In this document: positions 40,195 through 50,813 of the stretch, piece after piece
Numbering within the stretch: position 1 is the stretch's first letter
How the letters are laid out: each line of letters opens with the position of its first letter
Made by a program: the position numbers and the translations under genes
The notes under the pieces: model-generated
What the model was told of the DNA's origin: nothing
Databases searched by the model: none
Seen by the model: the letters and a program-made list of their open reading frames with translations, nothing else
NCBI RefSeq assembly: GCF_029931775.1
Contig: NC_079321.1
Location: 17,442,501 to 17,506,500, forward strand
Source: Euleptes europaea
Taxonomy: Eukaryota; Chordata; Lepidosauria; Squamata; Sphaerodactylidae
Length of the DNA stretch: 64,000 nt
Direction: 5' to 3'

Positions 40195-40460
40195 CCAGCG
40201 GCCCGACCCAAAGGCCTTGGGAGGCCAATGAAGGCCTCCGCTGGTGCAAGGGCCCACACTGCCGGCGCCCGGAAGGCGCACGCTAGCGTTAGTGGCCCCA
40301 GCACTGGAGTGCAGGCTTGGACACCAGTCCCTGGCCGCCGCCGCGGCAGCGCTGGAGCCAGATGCCGCTGCAGCCTCCCACTGGCATCCGGACTCCGGCA
40401 CAGGCCGCAGCGGTGACCCGGGAGGCATTCCCGGGGCGTTCTGGCACTGGCCGGGTGGGC
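40195..40460. other. CpG-rich patch in RANBP17 intron 1
   Basis: About 265 bp of GC- and CpG-rich DNA (CCGGCGCCCGGAAGGCGC, GGCCGCCGCCGCGGCAGCGC) inside A/T-richer intron. It may be a GC-rich transposon piece or an internal regulatory island. Overlapping open frames have no domain signature. Confidence 0.4.
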
Positions 40461-40564
40461 GGGGCTGACACCCCCTTTTTTTGGGTGAGATACGCCACCT
40501 TTTAGGCGCCAGGTGGGTTGCCTCCTAAGTCTGGCACAGGCATTCCTTTCAGGAATGAGCTGTT

Positions 40565-40862
40565 AGAATCATAGAGTTGGAAGGGACCACCAGGGTCATC
40601 TAGTCCAACCCCCTGCACAATGAAGGAAATTCAAAACTACCTCCCACACACACACACAGTGACCCATACTTCATGCCCAGAAGATGGCCCAAGGTGCCCT
40701 CCCTTTCATGATCTGCCTAAGGTCATCGAATCAGCATTGTTGACAGATGGCCATCTAACCTCTTCTTAAAAACCTCCAGGGAAGGAGAGCTCACCACCTC
40801 CCGAGGAAGCCTGTTCCACTGAGGAACCGCTCTAACTGCTAGAAAAAACTAACTGTTGATCT
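40565..40862 (-). mobile_element. CR1 LINE 3' end, copy 1
   Basis: Reverse copy. 'AATCATAGAGTTGGAAGGGA', 'CATCTAGTCCAACCCCCTGC', 'CTCTTCTTAAAAACCTCCAG' and 'AGGAAGCCTGTTCCACTGAG' are standard CR1 3' sequences. Confidence 0.9.
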
Positions 40863-41044
40863 TGCTCGAGTAATTGTAATGTGCTCAGTGTCTGGATCCC
40901 ACTGAAGACCATTCAGGAAGAGTCAACTGATCCAGAAAGTGGTGGCCCATTTGTAAGAATTAGGTAACATTAATCCTCGACTTCCACTTTATTTTTGGGC
41001 CAAATTCAAGGTGCTAATTTTAAACTTCCGATCCCTAGAGAGCA

Positions 41045-41125
41045 CGTAGGGTTGCCAGGTCCCTCTTCGCCACCGGTGGGAGGTTTTGGGGGCGGAGTTG
41101 AGGAGGGCAGGGTTAGGGGTGTTTC
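41045..41125 (+). mobile_element. MITE family with GGGTTGCCA ends, truncated copy
   Basis: Only the left end 'GTAGGGTTGCCAGGTCCCTC' to 'GAGGAGGGCAGGGTTAGGGG' is present. Confidence 0.7.
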
Positions 41126-41496
41126 ACATTGAGTTACTGCACGGCTGCCGTGGACCCATTGTTTGGTTCACAAAATATAGCAAATGTGCCCAGGAACGTT
41201 CGCTAATTGTGTACATTTTTGAATATGCAAATGGCCTTCAGATATTTAGGGAAGATCTGATTGACCGACTTGTAGTAGGACTGCATGTCAATTCTCTCTT
41301 ACATTTGGCCACTCCTTCCGGAATAGTGCAAATGAAGTTGAGTAGCCAAATTAACTTTTTCTTGGGAGATTTTGTTGTGTTCAAGAAGGGAAACAGTAAG
41401 CATTTAGCAAAGTCCTGGGCTAGAGGAAGCTCAGCAGACATTTATCTTCATTTGAATTGTAACCAGATTTCCTCAATGTCTCAGTGGGCTCAGTGA
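41086..41496 (+). other. Unrecognised 136-codon open frame
   Basis: Plus-strand frame in RANBP17 intron 1. From about residue 20 it looks protein-like (GCRGPIVWFTKYSKCAQERS, DLIDRLVVGLHVNSLLHLAT). It starts within a MITE fragment, has no convincing splice sites and no family I recognise. It could be the antisense of a transposon coding region. Confidence 0.3.
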
Positions 41497-42083
41497 TGCT
41501 CACAGGAGATGGAAACTGAATGAATTTTGTTGTGGGAACACATGTTTTCTCAGTGTATGAGCATCATTCTTCTTATTGTTACCCTGTGCCCCTAAGTCGG
41601 GGTATGAAAAACAAATCAAGCCTAGTACAGGTGTTTGGCCAAACAGTAACCTACGTTTCGTCCCCGTCTGGTTTGCAAGGATTATCCTGAAGTCTGCTGT
41701 AGAGTGAGAGACAAGGCGAAAACTAAATTTCCATCCTCTCTTAGCAAATGAGAAATAAACGACAGAGATCAAACACAACATTGAAAATATCGATTCTCAT
41801 TGTTAACTTTGTCCTCCTTTCTTGTTTGTTGTGGTGGGGGAAAAAAAGAACTGCTGATTTCACTTGTCAAGGAAATTTAATCTCTGGAGCAGGCTCTTAC
41901 ATTTTGCAGCAGATAGAAATAGCGCCTCTGTTCCTTGTTGCATGTGTCACTTCAGTGCCAGGGGGCTTTTCCAGTGTGATTTGTGAATTACTTTTGAGAA
42001 GTGAGTGGAAGGATTTGGGTGAAAGTGACCATCACCCTGCAATAGGCTGGAAAGAATTCATATATTGTCTGTATGTTGGTGTT

Positions 42084-44046
42084 GGTAAGTAGTATTCTTT
42101 TTTTTTTTAATTATTTTTATTATTTTCTACAATTCAACAAAAATAAACATATCTCAACAATATATTCAGTTGTAACTGCTTGTAACAAAAAAAATTCATT
42201 GCTATTACTGAGAATATGTTATCTATAATATTCAATGCTATCTACTATATGTGACTTCCCCGCATCTTCTTCAGTCACTAATTCTACTGGTTAACACTTT
42301 TGCATTTCAAATTAATTTCTAATCCTTATTTTCTCTCATACAGACTTGCTTTAAGCCATCTATACTACTTCTATAAGCAATTTCAAGTCCTACCTAGTTA
42401 TAATATTATCATCATTGTCTCTATATAACATTCTATTATTCTATAATAAAGGGATTAGATCAATACATAAACAAATTTTCCCATTAGAAATTCATCAAAG
42501 TAAATCCACCGTGGCTCCCTTACACCCCAAAAATAAGCATCATTTTAGCCATTATCTTGTTTTGGGAGGGGATCTGCCAGTCCTTCTTTATTTCCCAATC
42601 CCCACCCCCCGTTTTTCAATATAGTAGCTGCAATTCTGGCCTCTGAAAATGTAAAAAAAGATCCCAGTGATTGTATCCATTGGCTTCTTGTTAAAATTTC
42701 CAGCAGCTTCTTGGTAAAATCCTTCGTCATGTCTCCCTCCATCGCTGGCTGCCAGGAAGTGTTTTCTTGGGATAATAATGTTCCTCCTGTCAGCAGTAAC
42801 TCAGACAAGTAGATTGTAGAGGTATTGAGTTCTCTCATGTTGCTCTCTCTCATTGCCAGCTGGTCACTTGCAGCTACCTCTTTAAAAATAAATTGTTCTA
42901 ATTCATTGTCATTTTTTTCCATTGACATAATTGTTGTCATATCTTGGGTCTTCATATCGTGGATCTCCTCAATAATTGTGTCCAGTTTTCCATTAATTGA
43001 TTTAAATAGGATATTCATCACCTCAGCTAGTTGAAATACTTGATGTGAGAGCGCTTGTTGTTTTTCAAAGACTAAATCTTGTTGCACTGCAAACATGTCC
43101 ATTTGTTTGAGTAACATCTCTTCCATCCTCTTGTTTGACATATCTGCTTGTATTCTTATATAGAAGCAGGCTTTGTAATTTTCAAGATATCCTCAATTAC
43201 GCTTCAAAGCAGCACAGATAAAGAAAAGAAAGTAGACAGGAGACTTCAGTATCATAGACCCTGCGTCGTCTCCTCTCGGTGGTTAAGTGGTAGGAACGAT
43301 TTGATGGTTACACCGGGAAGATTCACTTCAAGTCTTCCAATCTGCCCTGTCTTTTCGATGGTAACAAAGCCCTTCTTATTATCTTCCAGTCTTAAGAGGC
43401 GACGTGGCTGGACATTGAATCAAAGAAAGCCGGAAGGGGGGGGAAGGTTTTCGTCTCCCTCCCTCCCCTCAAAGCATTTAATTGGTAGTTGTAAAGTCAT
43501 TCAAAAGTCCCTTTTATTGCGTCTTCTCACTGATCAAGTTGATAAGGTCTTAGTCAGTTCATTTAATGGCATTTGTTTATTTTAAAAGTCTCGTTACGCT
43601 GGGCAGGGAGTCGCCGGTTTTCGTAGGTGTTTGTATCGTCATTCAGGTCTTCTCAATCAAGATAAAGGCAAAAAGTGTCTTTTTACTCACTCTGACTTCC
43701 AAAGGTGAGGCTTCTTGTTCTTTTCATAGATTATTTGATGTTAATGTATAGAGGTCAAAGCCTATAATCCAAAGAGTCGTCCGTGGCAATGGTGGCCCCT
43801 ATGTGCCGGCGGGGACAACGTCCAAGTCTAAGAGAGGCTTAATAAAAGCTCTCTCAGAGAATATGGGAGTCCAAACCACTCTTGAAGGCTGCAGGGGAAT
43901 TTCCTGCTTCCCGATCCACTATTTAGGACCGAGTTGGAGTGCTTTTTGCACTCCAAATCTAAACGACTCTTGGTGTCTCCTGGGAGCCCCCAGGAAACAA
44001 TGGCGCTCGGACCAAACGCTCTACAGGAAGTCGGTAAGTAGTATTC
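42084..44046 (-). mobile_element. Compact L1-like retroposon with 14-bp target duplication
   Basis: Element 42098-44032 (1,935 bp) on the minus strand, flanked by a perfect duplication GGTAAGTAGTATTC (42084-42097 and 44033-44046). Its low-coordinate end is an A tail (a run of T on plus). It has a roughly 890-bp leader, one 198-codon open frame (43141-42545) and a 3' UTR. No reverse transcriptase is present. The layout is like an ORF1-only (half-L1) derivative or an internally deleted L1. Confidence 0.75.
42545..43141 (-). CDS. ORF1-like coiled-coil protein of the compact retroposon
   Basis: 198 codons. The N-terminal half is rich in heptad-like Leu, Met, Ile and Gln (MEEMLLKQMDMFAVQQDLVF, VMNILFKSINGKLDTIIEEI), which would form a coiled coil like the trimerising part of L1 ORF1p. 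The usual RRM and C-terminal domain are not recognisable. The C-terminal 60 residues may come from another L1 region. Confidence 0.45.
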   Translation of the reverse strand: MSNKRMEEMLLKQMDMFAVQQDLVFEKQQALSHQVFQLAEVMNILFKSINGKLDTIIEEIHDMKTQDMTTIMSMEKNDNELEQFIFKEVAASDQLAMRESNMRELNTSTIYLSELLLTGGTLLSQENTSWQPAMEGDMTKDFTKKLLEILTRSQWIQSLGSFFTFSEARIAATILKNGGWGLGNKEGLADPLPKQDNG

Positions 44047-44059
44047 AGTCCACATTTTC

Positions 44060-44285
44060 CCACTGTTGCATAGTGGTTAGAGTACTGGATTTGAAAGGCT
44101 CAGGTTCAAATCTCACTCTGCCACAGAATATCGCTGGGTGACCTTGGGCCAGTCACACTCTCTCAGCCTAACCTACCTCACAGAGTTGTTGTGAGGATAA
44201 AATGGAGGAGAAGGAAATGATGTAAGCTTCTTTGGGCCTACATTGGGGAGAAAGGCAGGGTATACATGAAGTAAATAAATAAATG
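44060..44285 (+). repeat. SINE family A, near full length
   Basis: Sense copy: GTTGCATAGTGGTTAGAGTA, 'CAGGTTCAAATCTCACTCTG', 'GAGTTGTTGTGAGGATAAAA', and (AAAT)n tail. Confidence 0.88.
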
Positions 44286-44324
44286 CACATGAGTTTTATA
44301 CTCTATTTACTTGCAAAGCGAATG

Positions 44325-44485
44325 CTCTATAACTTAAATCTGCAAGGTCTTGGGCTCAATCCCTGTCACCTACAGTTAAAGGAAATCAGGTAACAGGTGT
44401 TGGGTAATGCTTTCTCCTGAATTCCAGTCAAAGAAGACAGTGCTGAGCTAGATGGACCAGTGGTCTGACTTACACCTTTTTGTTT
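44325..44485 (+). repeat. SINE family D, old copy
   Basis: Diverged sense copy with 'GGTCTTGGGCTCAATCCCTG' (box B region) and 'GAGCTAGATGGACCAGTGGT'. Confidence 0.55.
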
Positions 44486-44489
44486 ATGT

Positions 44490-44808
44490 TAGAAGAAGAA
44501 GAGTTGGTTTTTATATGCCGACTTTCTCTACCACTTAAGGGAGAATCAAACCAGCTTACAATCACCTTCCCTTCCTCTCCCCACAACAGACACCCTGTGA
44601 GGTAGGTGGGGCTGAGAGAGTTCAGAGAGAGCTGTGACTAGCCCAGGGTCACCCATCTGGCTTCATGTGGAGGAGTGGGGAAACAAATCCACTAGATTAG
44701 CCTCCGCCGCTCATGTGGAGGAGTGGGGAATCAAACCCGGTTCTCCAGATCAGACTCCACCGCTCCAAACCACCACTTTTAACCACGACACCACGCTGGC
44801 TCTCAAGT
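44490..44808 (-). repeat. SINE family B, near full length
   Basis: Reverse copy from (AGAAGA) GAGTTGG to the head complement 'CACCACGCTGGCTCTC'. It ends about 120 bp before RANBP17 exon 2. Confidence 0.93.
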
Positions 44809-44927
44809 ATGCTTTGAGTTACCAGGTTACTATTTATCTTTGTTGAAAACTTCAAGCGATGTAGGAATATTGAAGGGGTTGCATACATTGATCTTAACAT
44901 CAGGTTTCTCTCCCCCCCTCTCAGCAG

Positions 44928-45074
44928 AGTTTGGCCGATCTAGAAGTTCTTTGTAAACAGCTTTATGAGGGGACTGACTTAGCTCAGCGAATACAAGCAG
45001 AGAAGGTGCTCCTGGAACTTATTAACAGTCCTGAATGTCTCAGCCAATGTCAGCTGTTACTGGAACAAGGAACG
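44928..45074 (+). CDS. RANBP17: RANBP17 exon 2
   Basis: 147 bp, phase 0 to 0, encoding residues 7-55: [20 protein letters not shown] and so on to [11 protein letters not shown]. The match to human RANBP17 (SLAELEVLCTHLYIGTDLTQ) is closer than to XPO7 ([20 protein letters not shown]), which sets the identity. It carries the start of the importin-beta N-terminal domain. The acceptor is a tandem CAGCAG, so an extra Gln (exon from 44925) is possible. The donor ACG|GTAAGT is strong. Confidence 0.97.
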
Positions 45075-45865
45075 GTAAGTGCTTGAAAACTTTGTAGTGG
45101 AATACATATTCCTATATGCTTGTTAGCAAAAAGCGACATGTCAGAGCTCAGGTCTGTTTCTATGTCAGTACTTTTTTGTCTGTTACATGCAGCGATATTA
45201 GATTTAAAAGTTGTATGGGACAGAGCATTTCCTTAGATTGGAAAGAAGACCCCCTAAAGTCAAGTGGTACAGAACTAGAAGAGGAGCTGCTTTTTCTTTC
45301 AACTATGTTTATTTATTAACATTGTTTATAGTCTGCCTTTCTCACAAGACACGAGGCGGATTACACAGTGTAAATCAGTACGGTCACAAGGATGGAACAC
45401 CTGATAAACAATGCAATAGGATTTGGATTGCAGAAATCTGAAACAGCTGAAACAAAGCTGAAGCATTAATGTGACCCATTGTGATGCAGAAATTACATAA
45501 AGGATCACACTCACAGCCACAGACAGTACGAACTGTACACAGTGCTATGGTCCACAGTCTCTATCGTTTTGGCAAAGCACCTTTCGGAACCAATTTGTTC
45601 CTTTCGGTCTAGACTTTCGGTGACACATCTGAGAAACCCATCAGGGTAAAAATGGACACAGTCATTAATACATGAGAATAACGTGCTCATTGTATTAATG
45701 TAAACTCCTGAGAGCTGTTTGGTCTGCTTCCTATCTACAAGGTATGGTTTGGTTTAGAGGAATGGAATACAAGCTCTCTTGGGTGAAATGGTAGAAGCAT
45801 TCTGGGCAGAGTCCAATTCAGCTCAGTGCTGTGATCTAGCAAATTTAAACTTATGCATTCCAGCC
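45075..45865. other. RANBP17 intron 2, unassigned part
   Basis: No repeat is firmly recognised. The segment near 45310-45420 ('GTCTGCCTTTCTCACAAGAC', 'GCGGATTACACAGTGTAAAT') looks like an old LINE 3' relic. Confidence 0.4.
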
Positions 45866-45867
45866 AA

Positions 45868-46023
45868 TAGAGATCAGTTCACCTGGAGAAAATGGCTGCT
45901 TTGGAGGGTAGACTCGATGGCGTTATATCCTCCTGAGTTCCCTCCCCTCCCCAAACCCTGCCCTCCCTAGGATCCACCCCCCAAATCTCCAGGTATTTCC
46001 CAACCCAGAGCTGGCGACCCTAT
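45868..46023 (-). mobile_element. MITE family with GGGTTGCCA ends, copy g
   Basis: Right part of the element, from 'AGAGATCAGTTCACCTGGAG' to 'CAGAGCTGGCGACCCTATT'. Confidence 0.75.
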
Positions 46024-46327
46024 TTGTTACTCTTATCAAAGCAAGAGCAAACCCTTAAGTATTTTAATCTTAAGTTTTCAAGTGTGACACAAGCACTGTG
46101 TTGCTGGCGTTGCATCACTGTGAGCCTCTGTGACATCATACCGTGCTGGCAGGTAGCTGTAGATGCTCTCAGGCTAAGCATTTTATGTGCTTGCACTGTA
46201 TGTCTCAAGACTCAGCTGGATCTTCCATCAAAATGTACGAGACCAGCTCAATACAGATAACAGGATGTTAAGGGACGCCGTTCTTGTTGCAAGACTGTGT
46301 AATTGGATGATATCTAACAACCTAGAT

Positions 46328-46499
46328 CAGCGTTTCTCAACCTTTTTAGCCTTGCGGAATCCTTGAACTAATATTCATGTCTCAGGGAACCCTACTTTTG
46401 ATTATATATGATTACATATGATTTACATATGATCAGCCTATTCATCACGATTTTTTGTGGAACCCTAGGGTTCCAGGGAACCCTGGTTGAGAAACGCTG
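46328..46499. mobile_element. hAT-like MITE, CAGCGTTTCTC family
   Basis: 172 bp with inverted ends CAGCGTTTCTCAACC and GGTTGAGAAACGCTG. The interior has 'GGAACCCTAGGGTTCCAGGG' palindromic blocks. The 8-bp flanks are too diverged to prove duplication. Confidence 0.85.
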
Positions 46500-46504
46500 A
46501 ATTA

Positions 46505-47110
46505 GGCTGGTTTATAGAAAGGTTCGTTTCACTATTATTGCCACCTTTGAATTCAGTGCTTAAGCCAGGTGGAAGACCTTGTTTACATTTGTAAAGTGAA
46601 GAGCTGGGGTGGTGGAATATCACTTCAGATAGACGATAATGTTTTTGAATGCTGTCCTAACTTTTTTTTTTAATGAAGGCTGGGAATTTAAGGAAGCTGG
46701 TATGCATATTGGTATAATGTTATATTGATATAACAATATTCTCATGCCAATATTTTTTAAAGCACTCCCCAGGAGGAAATGGCTGCCTGAGGGACAGGGT
46801 TAGGGAAGATGGCTAGCCAGGTTCGCAGGAAAATCTGAATTCCTCCCCCCCCCCATACAGCAGCCATCTAGTCTTTACTGCGGTCTCTCCCAAAATTGTG
46901 GAGCGAAGTGGTTTTGAGAAAGATTGGAGAAAAGCCAGGGAAAACCAACGAGCCCGCAAAAGTCAGCTACGGTGCTGTGGGGAAGCAGGAAAAAGTCTTC
47001 CCAAATGCATTGAGCACAGAGCAGATAACCTATGTGGAAGTAAAGTTAGTCATGATAAAAAGGAGGGATATAAATGTACTAAATAAATAGTAATAATTGC
47101 GTATTTTCCC
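46505..47110. other. RANBP17 intron 2, 3' part, unassigned
   Basis: No repeat family is assigned. It ends in the polypyrimidine tract of exon 3. Confidence 0.4.
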
Positions 47111-47116
47111 CCCCAG

Positions 47117-47207
47117 ACATCTTATGCTCAACTTTTGGCAGCAACATGCCTCTCCAAACTTGTATGCAAAACAACCCCTTTACCTGTTCAGCAAAGAATG
47201 GACATCA
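47117..47207 (+). CDS. RANBP17: RANBP17 exon 3
   Basis: 91 bp; acceptor TTTCCCCCCCAG, donor ATCA|GTAAGT, phase 0 to 1. It encodes residues 56-85, [20 protein letters not shown] then [10 protein letters not shown], nearly the same as human RANBP17. It completes most of the importin-beta N-terminal domain that contacts Ran-GTP in this family. Confidence 0.97.
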
Positions 47208-47403
47208 GTAAGTACTGCTTATTTTCTCCACTTAAATTGCAAATAACTGATCAGATCAAATTTCAGATCTTAGATTGCTTGTATCTTCTGTTAACAAAAT
47301 AGTTTGTCAGAGAATAATTTGAGACGAAACGTCGTCCACAGTTTTATCCTAGCAAATTCTGAGGTTTCTGATTGCTCTAACAGTTAGATTAAGCTGTGAC
47401 CTG

Positions 47404-48028
47404 GAACTAGGGTTGCCCGCCTCCAGGTAGTGGCTGGAGATCTCCCACTATTACAACTGATCTCCAGGCGACAGAGATCAGTTGACCTTGAGAAAATGGC
47501 TGCTTTGGCATTATACCCCATTGAAGTTCAAGTCAAGTTTATTAATATGGTCGACTGACCAATCACGTGCCAACACATCAAAATTTCCAGACACAATAGT
47601 TTTGCACGGCAGAATCACAGACTGCTAGTACATATAAAGGTGTAAGTTCAATAAAATCAACCCCTGGTTAAAATTATCATATTAAGATTGATAAAATTGT
47701 AAAATATTCTAACAATCATTCTCTAATAAAACTCTGCGTATTTTAATAGCAACATCGCAGCACTTGGCAGTTTGGAGCGTAAGCTGAGGGTCTTCTCCTA
47801 ATAGGAGCTTTTTTGCCAAAAGCTCCACTGACCCATCAGGGAATTTACCAAGTAGGGGGGAAATAAACTTTGATCTAACTTCATGGTAGAATGGGCAACA
47901 TATCTGTGCATGTTTGATGATTTCAATGTCCCCTCCCCATTGAAGTTCCTTCTCTCCCCAAACCCCATCTTCAGGCTCCACCCCCGAAATCTCTAGGTAT
48001 TTCCCAACCCGGAGCTGGCAGCCCTACC
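47404..48028 (-). mobile_element. MITE (GGGTTGCCA family, copy h) split by a LINE
   Basis: Left part 47404-47529 and right part 47935-48028 together make one MITE. The intervening 405 bp is a LINE piece with a 14-bp duplication of MITE sequence. Confidence 0.8.
47516..47948 (-). mobile_element. LINE 3' end (30-kb type) inserted in the MITE
   Basis: Insert 47530-47934 flanked by CCCCATTGAAGTTC (47516-47529 and 47935-47948). The minus-strand frame KHAQICCPFYHEVRSKFISP followed by LLGKFPDGSVELLAKKLL matches the C-terminal region of the LINE at 30 kb. It ends in an 'AATAAACTTGA' tail. Confidence 0.8.
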
Positions 48029-48439
48029 TGGAATGTGTGCCCTTTGTAGTTTTTTTATGGAGCAGAGGGGGTGATGTATAAAGGCTAAAAAGAGAGAGTT
48101 TAAGAAAATCGTGAAGAAGTTGAGGCACAATGGTTCCAGAGGGAGCCCTGTTAATCTGTTGCAGGAAAAATAAATAGGAGTGGCACTTAAAGACGAACAA
48201 CTTTTTATTCCGTCATAAACTTTTATAGATTAGAGCCAATTTATTTAACTGCAATGAGTGGATCCTCCCTATGCTGTCATTTATGTAGGAGCTATGAAAA
48301 TCAAATAGGGTCAATGGGCCTGGAAATGCAAGAATTACACAATGGAATGGAATGATGTAAAATTAAAGATCTAATAAGGAAAAATACAGTGACCATTCAC
48401 GATAATTTTAACCTGGGGTTGCTTTTATTGACCTTACAC

Positions 48440-48548
48440 TTTTATGTGTACGGGCAGTCTGTGATTCTGCGGTGCAAAACTATTGTGTCTGGCAACTATG
48501 ATGTGTTGGCACGTGATTGGTCAGTCGACAGTATTAATAAACTTGAAC
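48440..48548 (+). mobile_element. LINE 3' tail, same family as 47.5 kb
   Basis: 'GATGTGTTGGCACGTGATTG', 'GTCAGTCGAC' and 'AATAAACTTGAACAGTG' repeat the tail of the insert at 47530-47934 in opposite orientation. Only about 100 bp is present. Confidence 0.75.
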
Positions 48549-48549
48549 A

Positions 48550-49535
48550 GTGATCATTCACTAGTTTTGTTAAGCTAGTTAACATCTGTAATAGGTGGAG
48601 GAGTCTCAAGTTTTACTAAGAGTTTTTTATACCCTCTATATAAAAAATCTTACTGCAGCTGAATAACTAGGCTCTTACCCTGCAAAACCTTTATGCTGGA
48701 GTATTTTTTTTAAGTATTTAAAGCACTATGAGATTCCTTTTTATTTAGTATTCATTTTGTAATGTGATGGAGCAGATTCACTGTCATCCTATATGCATTT
48801 ATTGGGAATTAAATCCCACTGTGTTCAGTAAAATTTAATCCACAGTAATTATGTTTAGAACTGTCGTCTGGAACAAACAAGTGTGTTTTGTTGAACTTGT
48901 ATATTTAGGCACATTTTACACTGCTTTTCTTTCCAGTGTGGATCTGTAGTGGGTTACAAAAATACAATTTAAATAAACAAACAGAAAAAGCACAATAAAA
49001 TTTAATGAAACTTCAATGAAGGTAATAAAAACTACAATTAATTGCAAAATGTTAACAAAAATTCCCCTCCCTTTGCTCAGGCTTAAAGTACGTGTAAATG
49101 ACCATAGCAGCAGCTGTCATTTTAATTTGCTTTACGAGAAGGTAACAAAATGAGTATCCATGTTACTTCTTATGAGATATTTGGTATTCAGCAATGGTGT
49201 CAGAGTATTAAGTGCACAGATACGTGAGTCTTTTCATAACAGATGGTGCATGAATTGGCCAGTTTGCTAGAGTACAACATCACTGAGAAATCTCAGCTGT
49301 TTGCTTGCTGTTTAACAACGAACACTGGTGGGGTTTGACTGGGTCTCACATGAGGTAGTTCATAGCAGCTGGAGTTTGAAAACACTTTCTTTTCTGTTGA
49401 CCTATTTTGATTGTGGTTAGCAAGGCCTAAAATAATTTTGATGGATTTTGGGTACAGAAAATTACATTCTAAAGTATGTAGCTGACTGAATCTGGTCTCT
49501 TATGATTCAAGATCTTGTACCTCTGAATATATGTT
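48550..49535. other. RANBP17 intron 3, unassigned
   Basis: A/T-rich. An L2/CR1-like tail is possible near 48900-49030 (ACTGCTTTTCTTTCC, ACAATAAAATTTAATG). No coding signal. Confidence 0.4.
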
Positions 49536-50813
49536 GCAGCCTTCTGCCAATTAACCAAGAAGGCTGACAAAAGGCCTAATAATGGAATAAATACTAATGG
49601 GTTACATATGTTAAATTAACAAAGCTTTAATGGATAACAAATAGTAAAAGAAATTCCACTAAAACCAAAAGCGGTTTCTTCCACAAGGCCTTCTTCAGTG
49701 GTACAAATTATTAAAATAAATAACATAAAGTAAAATTATTCAAGATACAAAATTTCTGACCTAAATTTTAAAACCTGAAGAAAAGAAGAAATGGGGGGAA
49801 GAAAAAAAGAATAATTTAGATTAATTTAGATAAATTTATAAAATTTAAAAATGTAATTTCGAAAATTATAATTCTGCATTAGGACCATCAAAAATCATTT
49901 TTCAGATTGTGTTTATTCACGGTCCAAATATCCAAGAATAATGATAAAAAAATTATAAATTCAAAACCTACAAATTAACAAATTAAGAAAAAAACCTTTT
50001 AGAAAATTGTAAAAATGTACTTCTGTAAGCAAGGTCAGTATGAATTGTAGCTCTATGGTGTATATATCCACATCCAGGAAGCAAAATGTGTCAAGTAATC
50101 CCTATTACTATCACATATTGATATTAGTCAGTGGGAGAATGGAAGATGATGCAATACATGAAAATTTGTTGTCACACCACTAGAGAAGCTGCATCATCCC
50201 CCCTCCCCATACCGGCAAGCTAATGTGCAGAGCCTGCTGGACAATGCAGCTATTTTTTTCAATTAACGGACATCTACTCTTATCTTCTCGTTCAGACAAT
50301 AAGGTATCAAAGTATTCAATGTTAAAAATCCAGAAAGTCTCCCTCTTGTTTAGACGCTGATGCAGCTTCAGTCTGTAGAGTCTTGTGACTATCCATTTAC
50401 CTGAATTGTTCAAGGCTGCGAAGTGCTCCACCAGTGGAGCCTGTATCCTCTGAAGTCTGATGTAGCCTCTATGCTCACAAATGTGTGTTTTGACCGATCT
50501 TGTGGTAATTCCTATATACATTAAGCTACAAGGGGCACTGTATAGTTTAAATTACACCCTTGGAATTACACTTTACAAATGATCTTACGTAATAGCTTTT
50601 GGTTTGAGGTGAATCATGAAATACATTTTAAAACACAAACAGCAAACAGAACAACTTCCACAAGGGAAATGACCCTTGGGGATTTCCCTGCTTCCCGTCA
50701 CATTTTTATCTAATGTTGATTGAATCAATTTATTTCTGACCAGCATGTCTCTAAAACCCCTGGAATGTTTATAGGTAAACAGTGAGCAAGATTTACACCT
50801 AGGTGTTCTAAAT

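Noticed and set aside
41630-41720. Hammerhead-like GGACGAAACGT on the minus strand
   Set aside because: No CTGANGA element is at the right distance; at best a very old relic.
49660-49720. Third hammerhead-like motif 3' of the Penelope-like element
   Set aside because: The minus strand has CTGAAGA and GAAA, but helix I and the cleavage triplet do not line up.
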